Origin: Microcaldota archaeon
GTDB taxonomy: Archaea; Micrarchaeota; Micrarchaeia; Micrarchaeales; CABMGC01
Length of the DNA: 10,716 nucleotides
Reading direction: 5' to 3'
NCBI GenBank assembly: GCA_030043435.1
Contig: JASHXR010000091.1
Location: forward strand, 1 to 10,716
Positions 1 through 5,546 of the stretch are shown piece after piece. A program made the position numbers and the translations under genes. The notes beneath the pieces are model-generated. The model worked only from the letters and a program-made list of their open reading frames with translations. It did no database searches and was not told the DNA's origin. Each line of letters starts with the position of its first letter. The stretch's first letter is position 1.

Positions 1-815
1 TGGGAGTCGAGCGCAGCGAAAATCTGCGCCAGATGCCCTGCGTCGCGCACGACGCGGGTGTGAAGGTTGGAGGAGGGGCAGACCTCGAGCGTGATGCCTG
101 CGTCGCGCACCGCGTCCATAGTCTCGGCGTCGTCTGCTGCGCGTATGCCGTGGCCTATCCTGTCTGGCTGCAGGCTCTCTATCACCTTCCTCATCGAGGT
201 GTAGTCCTCGTCCTCGCCGGCGTGGACCGTCAGCCCCAGCCCTGCAGACCCGGCCTTCTTGTATAGGCCTGCGTAGTCGGAGTACTTGAAGCCCTCCTTG
301 GCTGATCCTGCGATGTCGATGCCGACGACCCCTCTGTTCTGGTACTTCATCGCCTTCTCAACGAGTATCTCGTTCTGCCTGTAGGTGAAGGTGCGGTCAA
401 GGCAGACTATCACCCCAGACCTGACAGGATACTCGAGCGCGGCGCGGTCCATGCCCCGCACCGCAGCCATCATTATATGGTCAAGGTCCTGCTCCCCTCC
501 CCTGTTCCTCTTCATGGGGTTGAACCTGAGCTCAAGAAGCGTGATGTTGTTCTTCCTGTATGCGCCCGCTATTGTCTGGTAGACAGACCTCTCGACTGCG
601 TTGGGGCTCGACTGTATGAGATCGGTCCACTCGAAGAGCTTCAGGTACTCCTCGAAGGACTTGACCCGCTTCGGGTCCGCAGTTATCATGTCGACAAAGC
701 GCCAGTAGTCTTTAGTGGGGAGCCTTATGCCCTGCGCGTGGGCTATCTCCCACATGACCGCAGGATCTACCGAACTCCCAAGGTGGACGTGGAGCTCGGC
801 AAGCTCTTTCTCCAT
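1..815 (-). CDS. Adenosine/adenine deaminase family protein (partial, C-terminus beyond window)
   Basis: Metal-dependent purine (deoxy)nucleoside or base deaminase of the amidohydrolase superfamily, cytosolic, probably purine salvage. The 271 visible residues carry the zinc ligand pair HVH (H9, H11), the HAGE motif (H198-E201; the His is a metal ligand and the Glu the catalytic acid in the family), RIGHGI (H222) and EVCPSSN (244-250). The last family motif, the Asp pair of the TDDP loop, lies past the left edge, so roughly the last 60-80 residues are missing. The ATG at 815 gives a family-like N-terminus (ELHVHLGSS) about 25 bp downstream of a TATA box, so the mRNA is probably leaderless. Odd point: classical adenosine deaminases have HLDG after the HxH motif and adenine deaminases usually HLEG; this protein has HLGS, so the exact substrate is open. 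No frame break is seen. Family call is strong; substrate call is weak. Confidence 0.88.
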   Translation of the reverse strand, partial: MEKELAELHVHLGSSVDPAVMWEIAHAQGIRLPTKDYWRFVDMITADPKRVKSFEEYLKLFEWTDLIQSSPNAVERSVYQTIAGAYRKNNITLLELRFNPMKRNRGGEQDLDHIMMAAVRGMDRAALEYPVRSGVIVCLDRTFTYRQNEILVEKAMKYQNRGVVGIDIAGSAKEGFKYSDYAGLYKKAGSAGLGLTVHAGEDEDYTSMRKVIESLQPDRIGHGIRAADDAETMDAVRDAGITLEVCPSSNLHTRVVRDAGHLAQIFAALDS

Positions 816-816
816 G

Positions 817-838
817 ATACTCTTTCTCGGCAGAGTAT
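817..838 (-). repeat. Inverted repeat between TATA box and start codon of the deaminase gene
   Basis: ATACTCT (817-823) and AGAGTAT (832-838) are perfect 7-bp inverted arms separated by 8 bp. One arm overlaps the TATA box and the other abuts the ATG, which is where an archaeal repressor would block TBP/TFB or RNA polymerase. Seen directly; the operator role is inference. Confidence 0.5.
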
Positions 839-843
839 ATAAA
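836..843 (-). promoter_or_regulatory. TATA box of the deaminase gene
   Basis: On the minus strand the sequence reads TTTATATA, within TTTTATATA, centred about 25 bp before the deaminase ATG at 815. This is the usual archaeal TATA-to-start-site spacing, so transcription probably begins at or next to the start codon. Confidence 0.7.
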
Positions 844-955
844 ATATTGCTTTGTACGACGGCGCTAGCAGTTAGAGAGGAGGTGACATCTCCGCAGGCA
901 GGATGTGAGGGCTGGAGAAGCTGGTTGCAGGCACCTGAACCGAAAGGTACAGTAA

Positions 956-963
956 GATATATT
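956..963 (+). promoter_or_regulatory. TATA box of the small membrane-anchored protein gene
   Basis: GATATATT in an otherwise GC-rich stretch. Its centre is about 27 bp upstream of the ATG at 987 but only about 18 bp from the ATG at 978. The downstream ATG therefore fits a leaderless transcript better. Confidence 0.6.
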
Positions 964-986
964 ACACCGTATCAAGCATGCATATC

Positions 987-1460
987 ATGGCATTTGGAAG
1001 GACTGCGGCACTCATCGTCGCTGCGCTCATAGTGGCAGCAGTAGTCGTATTCGGGCTTTATCTCCTCCTGAGGCCGGAGACGCTGTCGTCAGGATCTACG
1101 GGCGCGTGCATAGTGTCCCCGGGCTATAAGTGCAGCGGGACCGTGTACACGGCGGCGACAGGCAACCTCTCCGCAAGCATAGGGCAGTCTACAGGGAGCG
1201 GCTGGGCAGCGGCCTCGTTCCTCTTCGTACCGGAAGGCACTGCTTATACGAACGGAGTGCCTGACATATCGTGGAACAGCAGCACAGCGGTGACTGGAGG
1301 CCTCGCCTCTGGCGGCGTAGACCAGGTGTCGCTCAGGGTCTCCGGACCTGTAGGCATAGGCACGTCGGTATCTGGCACGATCTGGGCAAGGTACCAGTTG
1401 AACGCTGGAGGTACGGTATACTACGCAGAGGTAGCTGCGGTCAAAGCGACTGCGGTATGA
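987..1460 (+). CDS. Small membrane-anchored extracellular protein of unknown function
   Basis: A 157-residue protein I cannot assign to a named family. After a short start with one Arg comes a single hydrophobic helix (about residues 7-28), then an outside domain of about 130 residues rich in Gly, Ser, Thr and Val with an alternating beta-strand pattern. Two cysteines (C41, C49) flank SPGYK and could form a disulfide outside the cell. The N-terminus is best read as an uncleaved signal anchor, or possibly a pilin-like helix, though no clear class III signal-peptide site is visible. An in-frame ATG at 978 would add MHI; I prefer 987 because the TATA box then sits at normal leaderless spacing. 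The next gene also encodes an exported Ser/Thr-rich protein but has its own promoter. From memory, similar 'GY.C....Y...TGNL..SIGQ.TG' domains occur in proteins of ARMAN-type archaea; this needs a search. Confidence 0.75.
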   Translation: MAFGRTAALIVAALIVAAVVVFGLYLLLRPETLSSGSTGACIVSPGYKCSGTVYTAATGNLSASIGQSTGSGWAAASFLFVPEGTAYTNGVPDISWNSSTAVTGGLASGGVDQVSLRVSGPVGIGTSVSGTIWARYQLNAGGTVYYAEVAAVKATAV

Positions 1461-1597
1461 CTTTGGCTCTTGGCCGTATATGTTAGGCCAGGCACGTTAT
1501 GCCAGATCGCATGGCGCGCTCTTGACCTGACGGCTCGCGTCAATGCATCCAAGCCAGCATCGCGTTCCGGCCTCTTGGACCGGACAGACCACCAACC

Positions 1598-1605
1598 TAT
1601 TTAAA
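1598..1605 (+). promoter_or_regulatory. TATA box of the surface protein gene
   Basis: TATTTAAA, centred about 28 bp before the ATG at 1630. This spacing supports a leaderless transcript and argues against the longer in-frame start at 1543, which lies upstream of the promoter. Confidence 0.7.
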
Positions 1606-1629
1606 GCTTCTTTACCATTGTCTGTGTGT

Positions 1630-2442
1630 ATGGCAAGACTTTGGACAGTAGGCTTGGCGCTTGCTGTGGCAATGGTAGCGTGCCTTGCGACTGACGCTTC
1701 GGCGGCGACAGGCTATGGCACCTCGACAATAGTGCTCAACAACAGTGCCGTCTCACTCCAGCAGGGTGCTTCCATCCAGGTAGCTTACACTGTGAAGCTC
1801 GCGTCTGGAAATACGTGGGGTACCGACTTAGTGATAGACAACGCGGCGCAGCTGGGTTCTGACGGGCTTACTCTGAGTGCGAGCGCCACAAGCGGCGATC
1901 CGACCTTCTCTGGAGTGCTCACCCTGTCAGCGTCTTCGTCTGCAGCGGCTGGGCAGTATAATGCAACCCTCAGCGCGACTGGTGACGATCCGACGGCAAA
2001 CGCCACCACGCTCCAGATAACTGTGCTCGCTCCGGGAGCCACATCAGCATCCACTACGGTCGCCAGCACGACAAGCACGGGGAACAGCACAGCCACTACT
2101 TCTCGTACGACGTCGCAGGCGCCGACCTCTACGGCAAGCGGAAGCTCTGGATATAACTACACGTCTGTGCCCAGCACATCTGGCTATGGCGGCGGGGTGT
2201 GGCCGTATGCTGTCGCGATTATAATAATATTGATTGCAGGCATCGCAACTGCGATGAAGAAGAAGGCGCCTTCATCAAGGCTCATCGTCACCGGTGTGGT
2301 CCTGATACTCATAGGGGTAGTGGTCTGGCTCTACGGCGACTACAACGGCGGCATCATGGCGTACATATGGGGAGGCGTCGCTGCGATACTCGTCGGCACT
2401 GCAGTCTGGCTTCTCGGAGACCACAAGGGCAAGCTTATCTGA
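1630..2442 (+). CDS. Exported surface protein: beta-rich ectodomain, Ser/Thr stalk, three membrane helices
   Basis: A 270-residue protein of unknown function. Residues 1-25 form a signal peptide (hydrophobic core, then ATDASA with likely cleavage near A25). Residues 26-135 look like one Ig-like beta-sandwich module ending in LQITV, as in many archaeal surface proteins. Residues 136-185 are a Ser/Thr/Gly-rich stalk. Residues 191-209, 217-235 and 243-262 are membrane helices, with KKK (210-212) marking a cytoplasmic loop. Predicted topology is ectodomain outside and C-terminus inside. N-glycosylation sequons are present (NNS, NAT twice, NST, NYT). The start at 1630 is chosen because it begins the signal peptide and follows a TATA box at 28 bp. 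The gene converges on the alpha/beta hydrolase gene, with 4 bp between stop codons and no clear T-tract terminator. Export is well supported; the role is unknown. Confidence 0.82.
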   Translation: MARLWTVGLALAVAMVACLATDASAATGYGTSTIVLNNSAVSLQQGASIQVAYTVKLASGNTWGTDLVIDNAAQLGSDGLTLSASATSGDPTFSGVLTLSASSSAAAGQYNATLSATGDDPTANATTLQITVLAPGATSASTTVASTTSTGNSTATTSRTTSQAPTSTASGSSGYNYTSVPSTSGYGGGVWPYAVAIIIILIAGIATAMKKKAPSSRLIVTGVVLILIGVVVWLYGDYNGGIMAYIWGGVAAILVGTAVWLLGDHKGKLI

Positions 2443-2446
2443 AGCC

Positions 2447-3325
2447 TCACGCCTCGCTGAGCCATTTCATGGTCTCGCGCGAGAGTTCGTCTTCGTGGCC
2501 CCTGAATGAGTGGCGCGCGCCGCTGATGAGCAGGGAGCCGAACTTCCTAGAACCTGTCCTCTCCCTGAGTATCCTGATGTACTCGCTGGCAGGCTTGACA
2601 GCGCCCTCGTCCTTCGTCCCGAAGGCAACGTATATAGGAGCTGTCACGCTTGCGAACTCGCGAAGCGCGCCGTCGTAGTTGAAGAGCCTTGCCTCCACTC
2701 TTCCCGGATCTGCTATGGAGAGGAACCTTGCAGGGGCGAACGGCAGGCTCTCGTCGTACGTCTTCCCCTTCCTGGCCCTTACGAGTGTTCGCGCCCTTCC
2801 GACAAGGCCGTTCCACCTTCTCCCGAGTTCCTTCCTGTTGAGGTTGTAATCGTCGTCAGGAGCGAGCAGCACCAGCGCGCATACCTTCGACGCCTTCCTC
2901 TTATACTGGTAATACAGTATCTTCTGGCAGCCGGTGCTGTGGCCTGCAAGCACGAATCGCCGGTAGCCTATGGACTTAAGGAAGCGAAGCGCTCCTTCGA
3001 TGTCATTGGAGCTCTCCTCGAAGCTCTCTACCGCAGTGCCGTTAAGCACGCGCCTGTGCCTCCTTCCCGAGAGCACGTTACCGTTGCTCAGGATGTCATG
3101 GCCCCTTGTGTTTATCATGAACGTGGAGTAGCCGTACCGTGGCGCCATCGCGGCGAGCCGTTTTGAGAGGGTGCTCTTGTAGAAGTTGGACGACATGCCG
3201 TGCACGTAGACTATGCAGCCCTTCTTCACCCTCCCCTCGACCAGGAAGCCATGGAGCACGAGGCCATCTGTAGCAAGGAAGGTGACGAGCTTGCCGTCGA
3301 TTGCGTTAGGTATTCCTGTAGTCAT
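2447..3325 (-). CDS. Alpha/beta hydrolase (serine hydrolase fold)
   Basis: A 292-residue predicted cytosolic hydrolase with the usual alpha/beta-hydrolase order of motifs: an oxyanion-region VHGMSSNFY (41-49), the nucleophile elbow GHSTG (S130), an acid in AFGTKDEG (D239), and the catalytic His in GARHSF (H272). Together these give a complete Ser-Asp-His triad. There is no signal peptide. Length suits a small esterase, lipase or peptidase-like member; the substrate cannot be told from sequence. It is the second gene of a minus-strand pair: its ATG lies 4 bp after the stop of the thioredoxin-NHL gene, and the junction has a weak GGATGA Shine-Dalgarno-like stretch, so the two are very probably co-transcribed and translationally linked. 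An insert rich in Arg/Lys (about 163-190) probably forms part of the lid. Confident in fold and triad; function open. Confidence 0.88.
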   Translation of the reverse strand: MTTGIPNAIDGKLVTFLATDGLVLHGFLVEGRVKKGCIVYVHGMSSNFYKSTLSKRLAAMAPRYGYSTFMINTRGHDILSNGNVLSGRRHRRVLNGTAVESFEESSNDIEGALRFLKSIGYRRFVLAGHSTGCQKILYYQYKRKASKVCALVLLAPDDDYNLNRKELGRRWNGLVGRARTLVRARKGKTYDESLPFAPARFLSIADPGRVEARLFNYDGALREFASVTAPIYVAFGTKDEGAVKPASEYIRILRERTGSRKFGSLLISGARHSFRGHEDELSRETMKWLSEA

Positions 3326-3329
3326 GGGT

Positions 3330-4859
3330 TCATCCGATGTCGGCTCCGGAGCCTATCCTGAGAGTTGAGAGCAGCCTGGTCTTCAGGTCGAAGACCCTTA
3401 TCAGGTGGTTGTTCGTGTCTGCTATGTAGAGCTTTCCGCGGTTTATCTTGACGTCGCTAGGCTCGTAAAGGCCGAGCGTATCGCACCCGGAGTCGCCGTA
3501 CCTGCACATGGCGCCCCGGCTGCTGTCGCCTATGACCGTGGCGACGGTGCGCTTCGCCGTGTCGACGAGCCTTATCGCGTTGTTGTACGTATCTGCTACG
3601 TATATCCTCTCCCGGTCTGCGCAGATCCCGAGGGGATGCTGGAACTGCGCCTCCTTGAAGGTGCCGTCCCTGTAGCCGAATTTGAAGAGGCCAGAGCCTA
3701 CCAGCGTCTCCACCCGCCGCGTCTCCAGGTCTGTACCCCTCACCGCAGAAGACTCGCTGTCGGCGAAGTAGAGGGTGGACCCGGAGACTGAGAGCCCGCT
3801 CGGCTGCGCAAGCAGGCAGCCCATCCCTTTCCCGTCCTCGATGCCCTCGAATCCGCTGCCTACGAACGGGCGTATCTCGCCCTTCCCTGCGCCGTATGCC
3901 CAGATCTGGTGCGTTCCGGCCATGGCTATATAGATTATGCCGGAACTGCATGCGATGTCCCATGGCGAGCTTAGCGCCATCTTGAGGGCGTCGCCGCCCA
4001 GCGCGAGCCAGTGGGACCGCGACCCGGTGCCTGCGATGGTCTCGACAGTCTCATCTTCGAGGCTTATCCTCCTTATGGCGTGGTTCTCGGTGTCCGCCAC
4101 GTAGATGCTGTTTGCGTCGGGCCATGAGACGCCCTGCGGGCTGTGGAACCTGGCGCTGGCGAAGGTGCCATCACTGAACCCGCGCGTTCCGCCTATCTTC
4201 TTCTCTATGGCGCCGCCTTTAGCGTCGACTATGAGTATGCGGTCATTCCCTGAATCGCTTACCGCTATGCGCTTCCCGTCGCGCGAGAAGGCGAGTTTGC
4301 CCGGGTATGAGAGCGTGGACTCGCGCTTCTGCGCGGTGACAGTCCTGATCGTGGCCTTCGGCTTCAACGAGCCGTCCTTTGCATGGTTTCTGAGGAGCTT
4401 GTCTACGCTTGCCTCGATCGCCTTCGTCTGCCCCTCGCCGCCCCCTCTGTAAGCGACCCACCCCTTTGGATCAACTATTACTATGGTGGGCCATCCCTGC
4501 GCGCCGTATGCGCGCCAGACGCGCATATCGCTGTCGACTACGACGGGGTGCGTTATGCCGTACCGCTCTATGGCCGCGGCTATGTTCCTCTCATCCTTCT
4601 CGTGCGCGAACTTGGCGGAGTGCACCCCTATCACCACCACAGGAGAGTCGCGGTACCTCTCCTCGATGGACTCGAGCTCACGCAGCATGTGCATGCAGTT
4701 TGCGCAGCAGTACGTCCAGAAGTCGAGTATGACGATGTTGCCTCTGAGCTGCGCGAGCGTTATGGGGTCCTTCACGTTGAGCCAGGCGCAGCCTGGAGGG
4801 AACTCCTTCGCCCGGAAGGCATTGAGCGGAGAGAGACGGTCGAGTATGCTATCGGGCAT
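3330..4859 (-). CDS. Thioredoxin-fold / NHL-repeat propeller protein (NHLRC2-like)
   Basis: A 509-residue two-domain protein. Residues about 15-160 form a TlpA/ResA-like thioredoxin domain: strand NIVILDFW, the active site WTYCCANC (redox pair C52 and C55, plus extra C51) and the cis-Pro loop GWPT (P124). Residues about 170-505 form an NHL beta-propeller with six repeats ending in blade motifs such as SDSGNDRI (201-208), ADTENHAIR (255-263), AMAGTHQIW (312-320), ADSESSAVR (366-374), ADTYNNAIR (422-430) and ADTNNHLIR (480-488). The order and the YCC.NC active site match NHLRC2-type proteins of animals and bacteria. There is no signal peptide, so it is probably cytosolic. Expected role: thiol-disulfide chemistry guided by a propeller that binds a partner; the substrate is unknown. 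First gene of an operon with the alpha/beta hydrolase. The start at 4859 follows a TATA box by about 34 bp. Confidence 0.9.
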   Translation of the reverse strand: MPDSILDRLSPLNAFRAKEFPPGCAWLNVKDPITLAQLRGNIVILDFWTYCCANCMHMLRELESIEERYRDSPVVVIGVHSAKFAHEKDERNIAAAIERYGITHPVVVDSDMRVWRAYGAQGWPTIVIVDPKGWVAYRGGGEGQTKAIEASVDKLLRNHAKDGSLKPKATIRTVTAQKRESTLSYPGKLAFSRDGKRIAVSDSGNDRILIVDAKGGAIEKKIGGTRGFSDGTFASARFHSPQGVSWPDANSIYVADTENHAIRRISLEDETVETIAGTGSRSHWLALGGDALKMALSSPWDIACSSGIIYIAMAGTHQIWAYGAGKGEIRPFVGSGFEGIEDGKGMGCLLAQPSGLSVSGSTLYFADSESSAVRGTDLETRRVETLVGSGLFKFGYRDGTFKEAQFQHPLGICADRERIYVADTYNNAIRLVDTAKRTVATVIGDSSRGAMCRYGDSGCDTLGLYEPSDVKINRGKLYIADTNNHLIRVFDLKTRLLSTLRIGSGADIG

Positions 4860-4888
4860 TGCACCGATTGCAGATTATGGCGTCTGGT

Positions 4889-4896
4889 ATTTTATA
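4889..4896 (-). promoter_or_regulatory. TATA box of the thioredoxin-NHL / hydrolase operon
   Basis: On the minus strand the sequence reads TATAAAAT, centred about 34 bp before the ATG at 4859. This predicts a 5' leader of only about 6-8 nt, too short for a Shine-Dalgarno site. Confidence 0.65.
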
Positions 4897-5038
4897 GGCG
4901 TTTTGCGCGCCTTGGGCCTTGTGGTAAAAGCGGCGCGGGTAGTCGGAAGGTAAGACGCGTGGGGCGCGGCAGCCGTAGGTCATGTGCGTCACATGGCGCA
5001 GACAGGCCAAGGCAGGGTTACCATAAGACAAGCATCTG
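4897..5038. other. GC-rich spacer between divergent promoters
   Basis: About 140 bp between the TATA box of the thioredoxin-NHL operon and the repeat region of the chaperone operon. I see no gene or tRNA. It holds a perfect palindrome, CATGTG-CGT-CACATG, at 4981-4995. It also has pairing segments: CGCGCC (4906-4911) with GGCGCG (4932-4937), and CCTTGGgCCT with AGGCCAAGG (about 5004-5014). The pairings may be chance in GC-rich DNA. Confidence 0.4.
4981..4995. repeat. Perfect palindrome CATGTG-CGT-CACATG in divergent promoter region
   Basis: Two perfect 6-bp inverted arms separated by 3 bp, lying between divergent promoters. The size and symmetry suit a dimeric DNA-binding protein. Seen directly; a binding role is inference. 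Confidence 0.45.
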
Positions 5039-5075
5039 TTGAAATATACAATGATTTCTTGAAAGAATACAAATG
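5039..5075 (+). promoter_or_regulatory. Candidate operator of the chaperone operon: tandem TTG(N7-8)CAA elements and a TTCTT-GA-AAGAA palindrome
   Basis: Two similar elements lie 20 bp apart, about two DNA turns: TTGAAATATACAATG (5039-5053) and TTGAAAGAATACAAATG (5059-5075). Each has TTG...CAA inverted ends. Overlapping the second is the perfect palindrome TTCTT-GA-AAGAA (5056-5067). They abut the TATA box at 5076. An archaeal heat-shock or autoregulatory repressor binding here would block TBP/TFB. The repeats are seen directly; the binding protein is inferred to be the winged-helix product of the next gene. Confidence 0.5.
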
Positions 5076-5083
5076 TTTATATA
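5076..5083 (+). promoter_or_regulatory. TATA box of the regulator-grpE-dnaK-dnaJ operon
   Basis: TTTATATA, a near-ideal archaeal TATA box centred about 32 bp before the ATG at 5112, predicting a leader of about 5 nt. A second AT-rich box, AAATATAC (5042-5049), lies 27 bp before an in-frame ATG at 5073 and could be a weaker upstream promoter. Confidence 0.75.
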
Positions 5084-5111
5084 TCTGAATGCTTACAGTA
5101 TCAGCGGTTGC

Positions 5112-5546
5112 ATGGTGACTGAGGAGAGGATGGTGATACGGCAGGTGTCAAGGCCGCCCCGCGAGGATGTCGACACCCTCGTCTCGTGGTTCCTGAACTC
5201 GTTCGACCTCACCAGGGAGAAGGACACGCTGGAGCCCGTCATGCTCAAGGAGATAATAAACAACAGCATAAAAGGGAGCGGAGTCACGTCGAAGGAGCTG
5301 AAGAGGAAGCTCGACACGCCGCGCACCACGGTGATATACCATCTGAACAGGTTCATCTACTCCGGCCTCGTGGTCAGGAAGGGGAGGAGGTACTACCTCC
5401 GCTCCGATGACATGGAGTCCACGCTGGAGGAGATGCAGGCGGACATGACGCGGGAGTTCCAGCGCATGATGTCTATGGCAGAGAAGCTTGACGAGATGCT
5501 TGAGGAAGATATGCATGGCAGGAGAGGAAGGAGAAGGAGGCGGTAA
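5112..5546 (+). CDS. Winged helix-turn-helix regulator with coiled-coil tail; candidate heat-shock regulator
   Basis: A 144-residue DNA-binding protein. Residues about 38-97 form an ArsR-like winged helix: helix VMLKEIINNSI, helix TSKELKRKL (59-67), recognition helix TPRTTVIYHLNRFIYSGL (69-86) and wing VVRKGRRYYLR (87-97). Residues 100-134 form a Met- and Glu-rich amphipathic helix, probably a coiled coil for dimer formation, and the tail is Arg-rich (GRRGRRRRR). It heads the grpE-dnaK-dnaJ operon and overlaps grpE by 32 nt, so its dose is tied to the chaperones. Known archaeal heat-shock repressors (Phr of Pyrococcus, HSR1 of Archaeoglobus) are also small winged-helix proteins, so autoregulation and repression of this operon is a reasonable inference, not shown. 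An in-frame ATG at 5073 would add 13 residues encoded across the TATA box; 5112 is preferred. No ligand or metal site is obvious. Confidence 0.85.
   Translation: MVTEERMVIRQVSRPPREDVDTLVSWFLNSFDLTREKDTLEPVMLKEIINNSIKGSGVTSKELKRKLDTPRTTVIYHLNRFIYSGLVVRKGRRYYLRSDDMESTLEEMQADMTREFQRMMSMAEKLDEMLEEDMHGRRGRRRRR

Noticed and set aside
477..842. Plus-strand frames opposite the deaminase gene (33-266, 385-582, 477-842)
   Set aside because: The minus strand encodes a continuous deaminase with family motifs across the whole segment; the plus frames have no motifs or promoters.
1461..1597. Short hairpins (for example TGACG-GCTCG-CGTCA at 1528-1542) between the two exported-protein genes
   Set aside because: The stems are only 4-5 bp, lack a T-tract and are expected by chance in this composition.
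1543..1629. Longer start of the surface protein at 1543
   Set aside because: It would put 29 residues ahead of an ideal signal peptide, and the TATA box at 1598-1605 lies inside the extension.
4849..5031. 60-codon minus-strand frame in the divergent spacer
   Set aside because: It overlaps the thioredoxin-NHL start and promoter and shows no ribosome site or protein-like pattern.
4897..5038. Possible small structured RNA between the divergent promoters
   Set aside because: Some segments can pair, but there is no clear promoter, tRNA-like T-loop, C/D-box pattern or terminator. GC-rich DNA pairs easily by chance.
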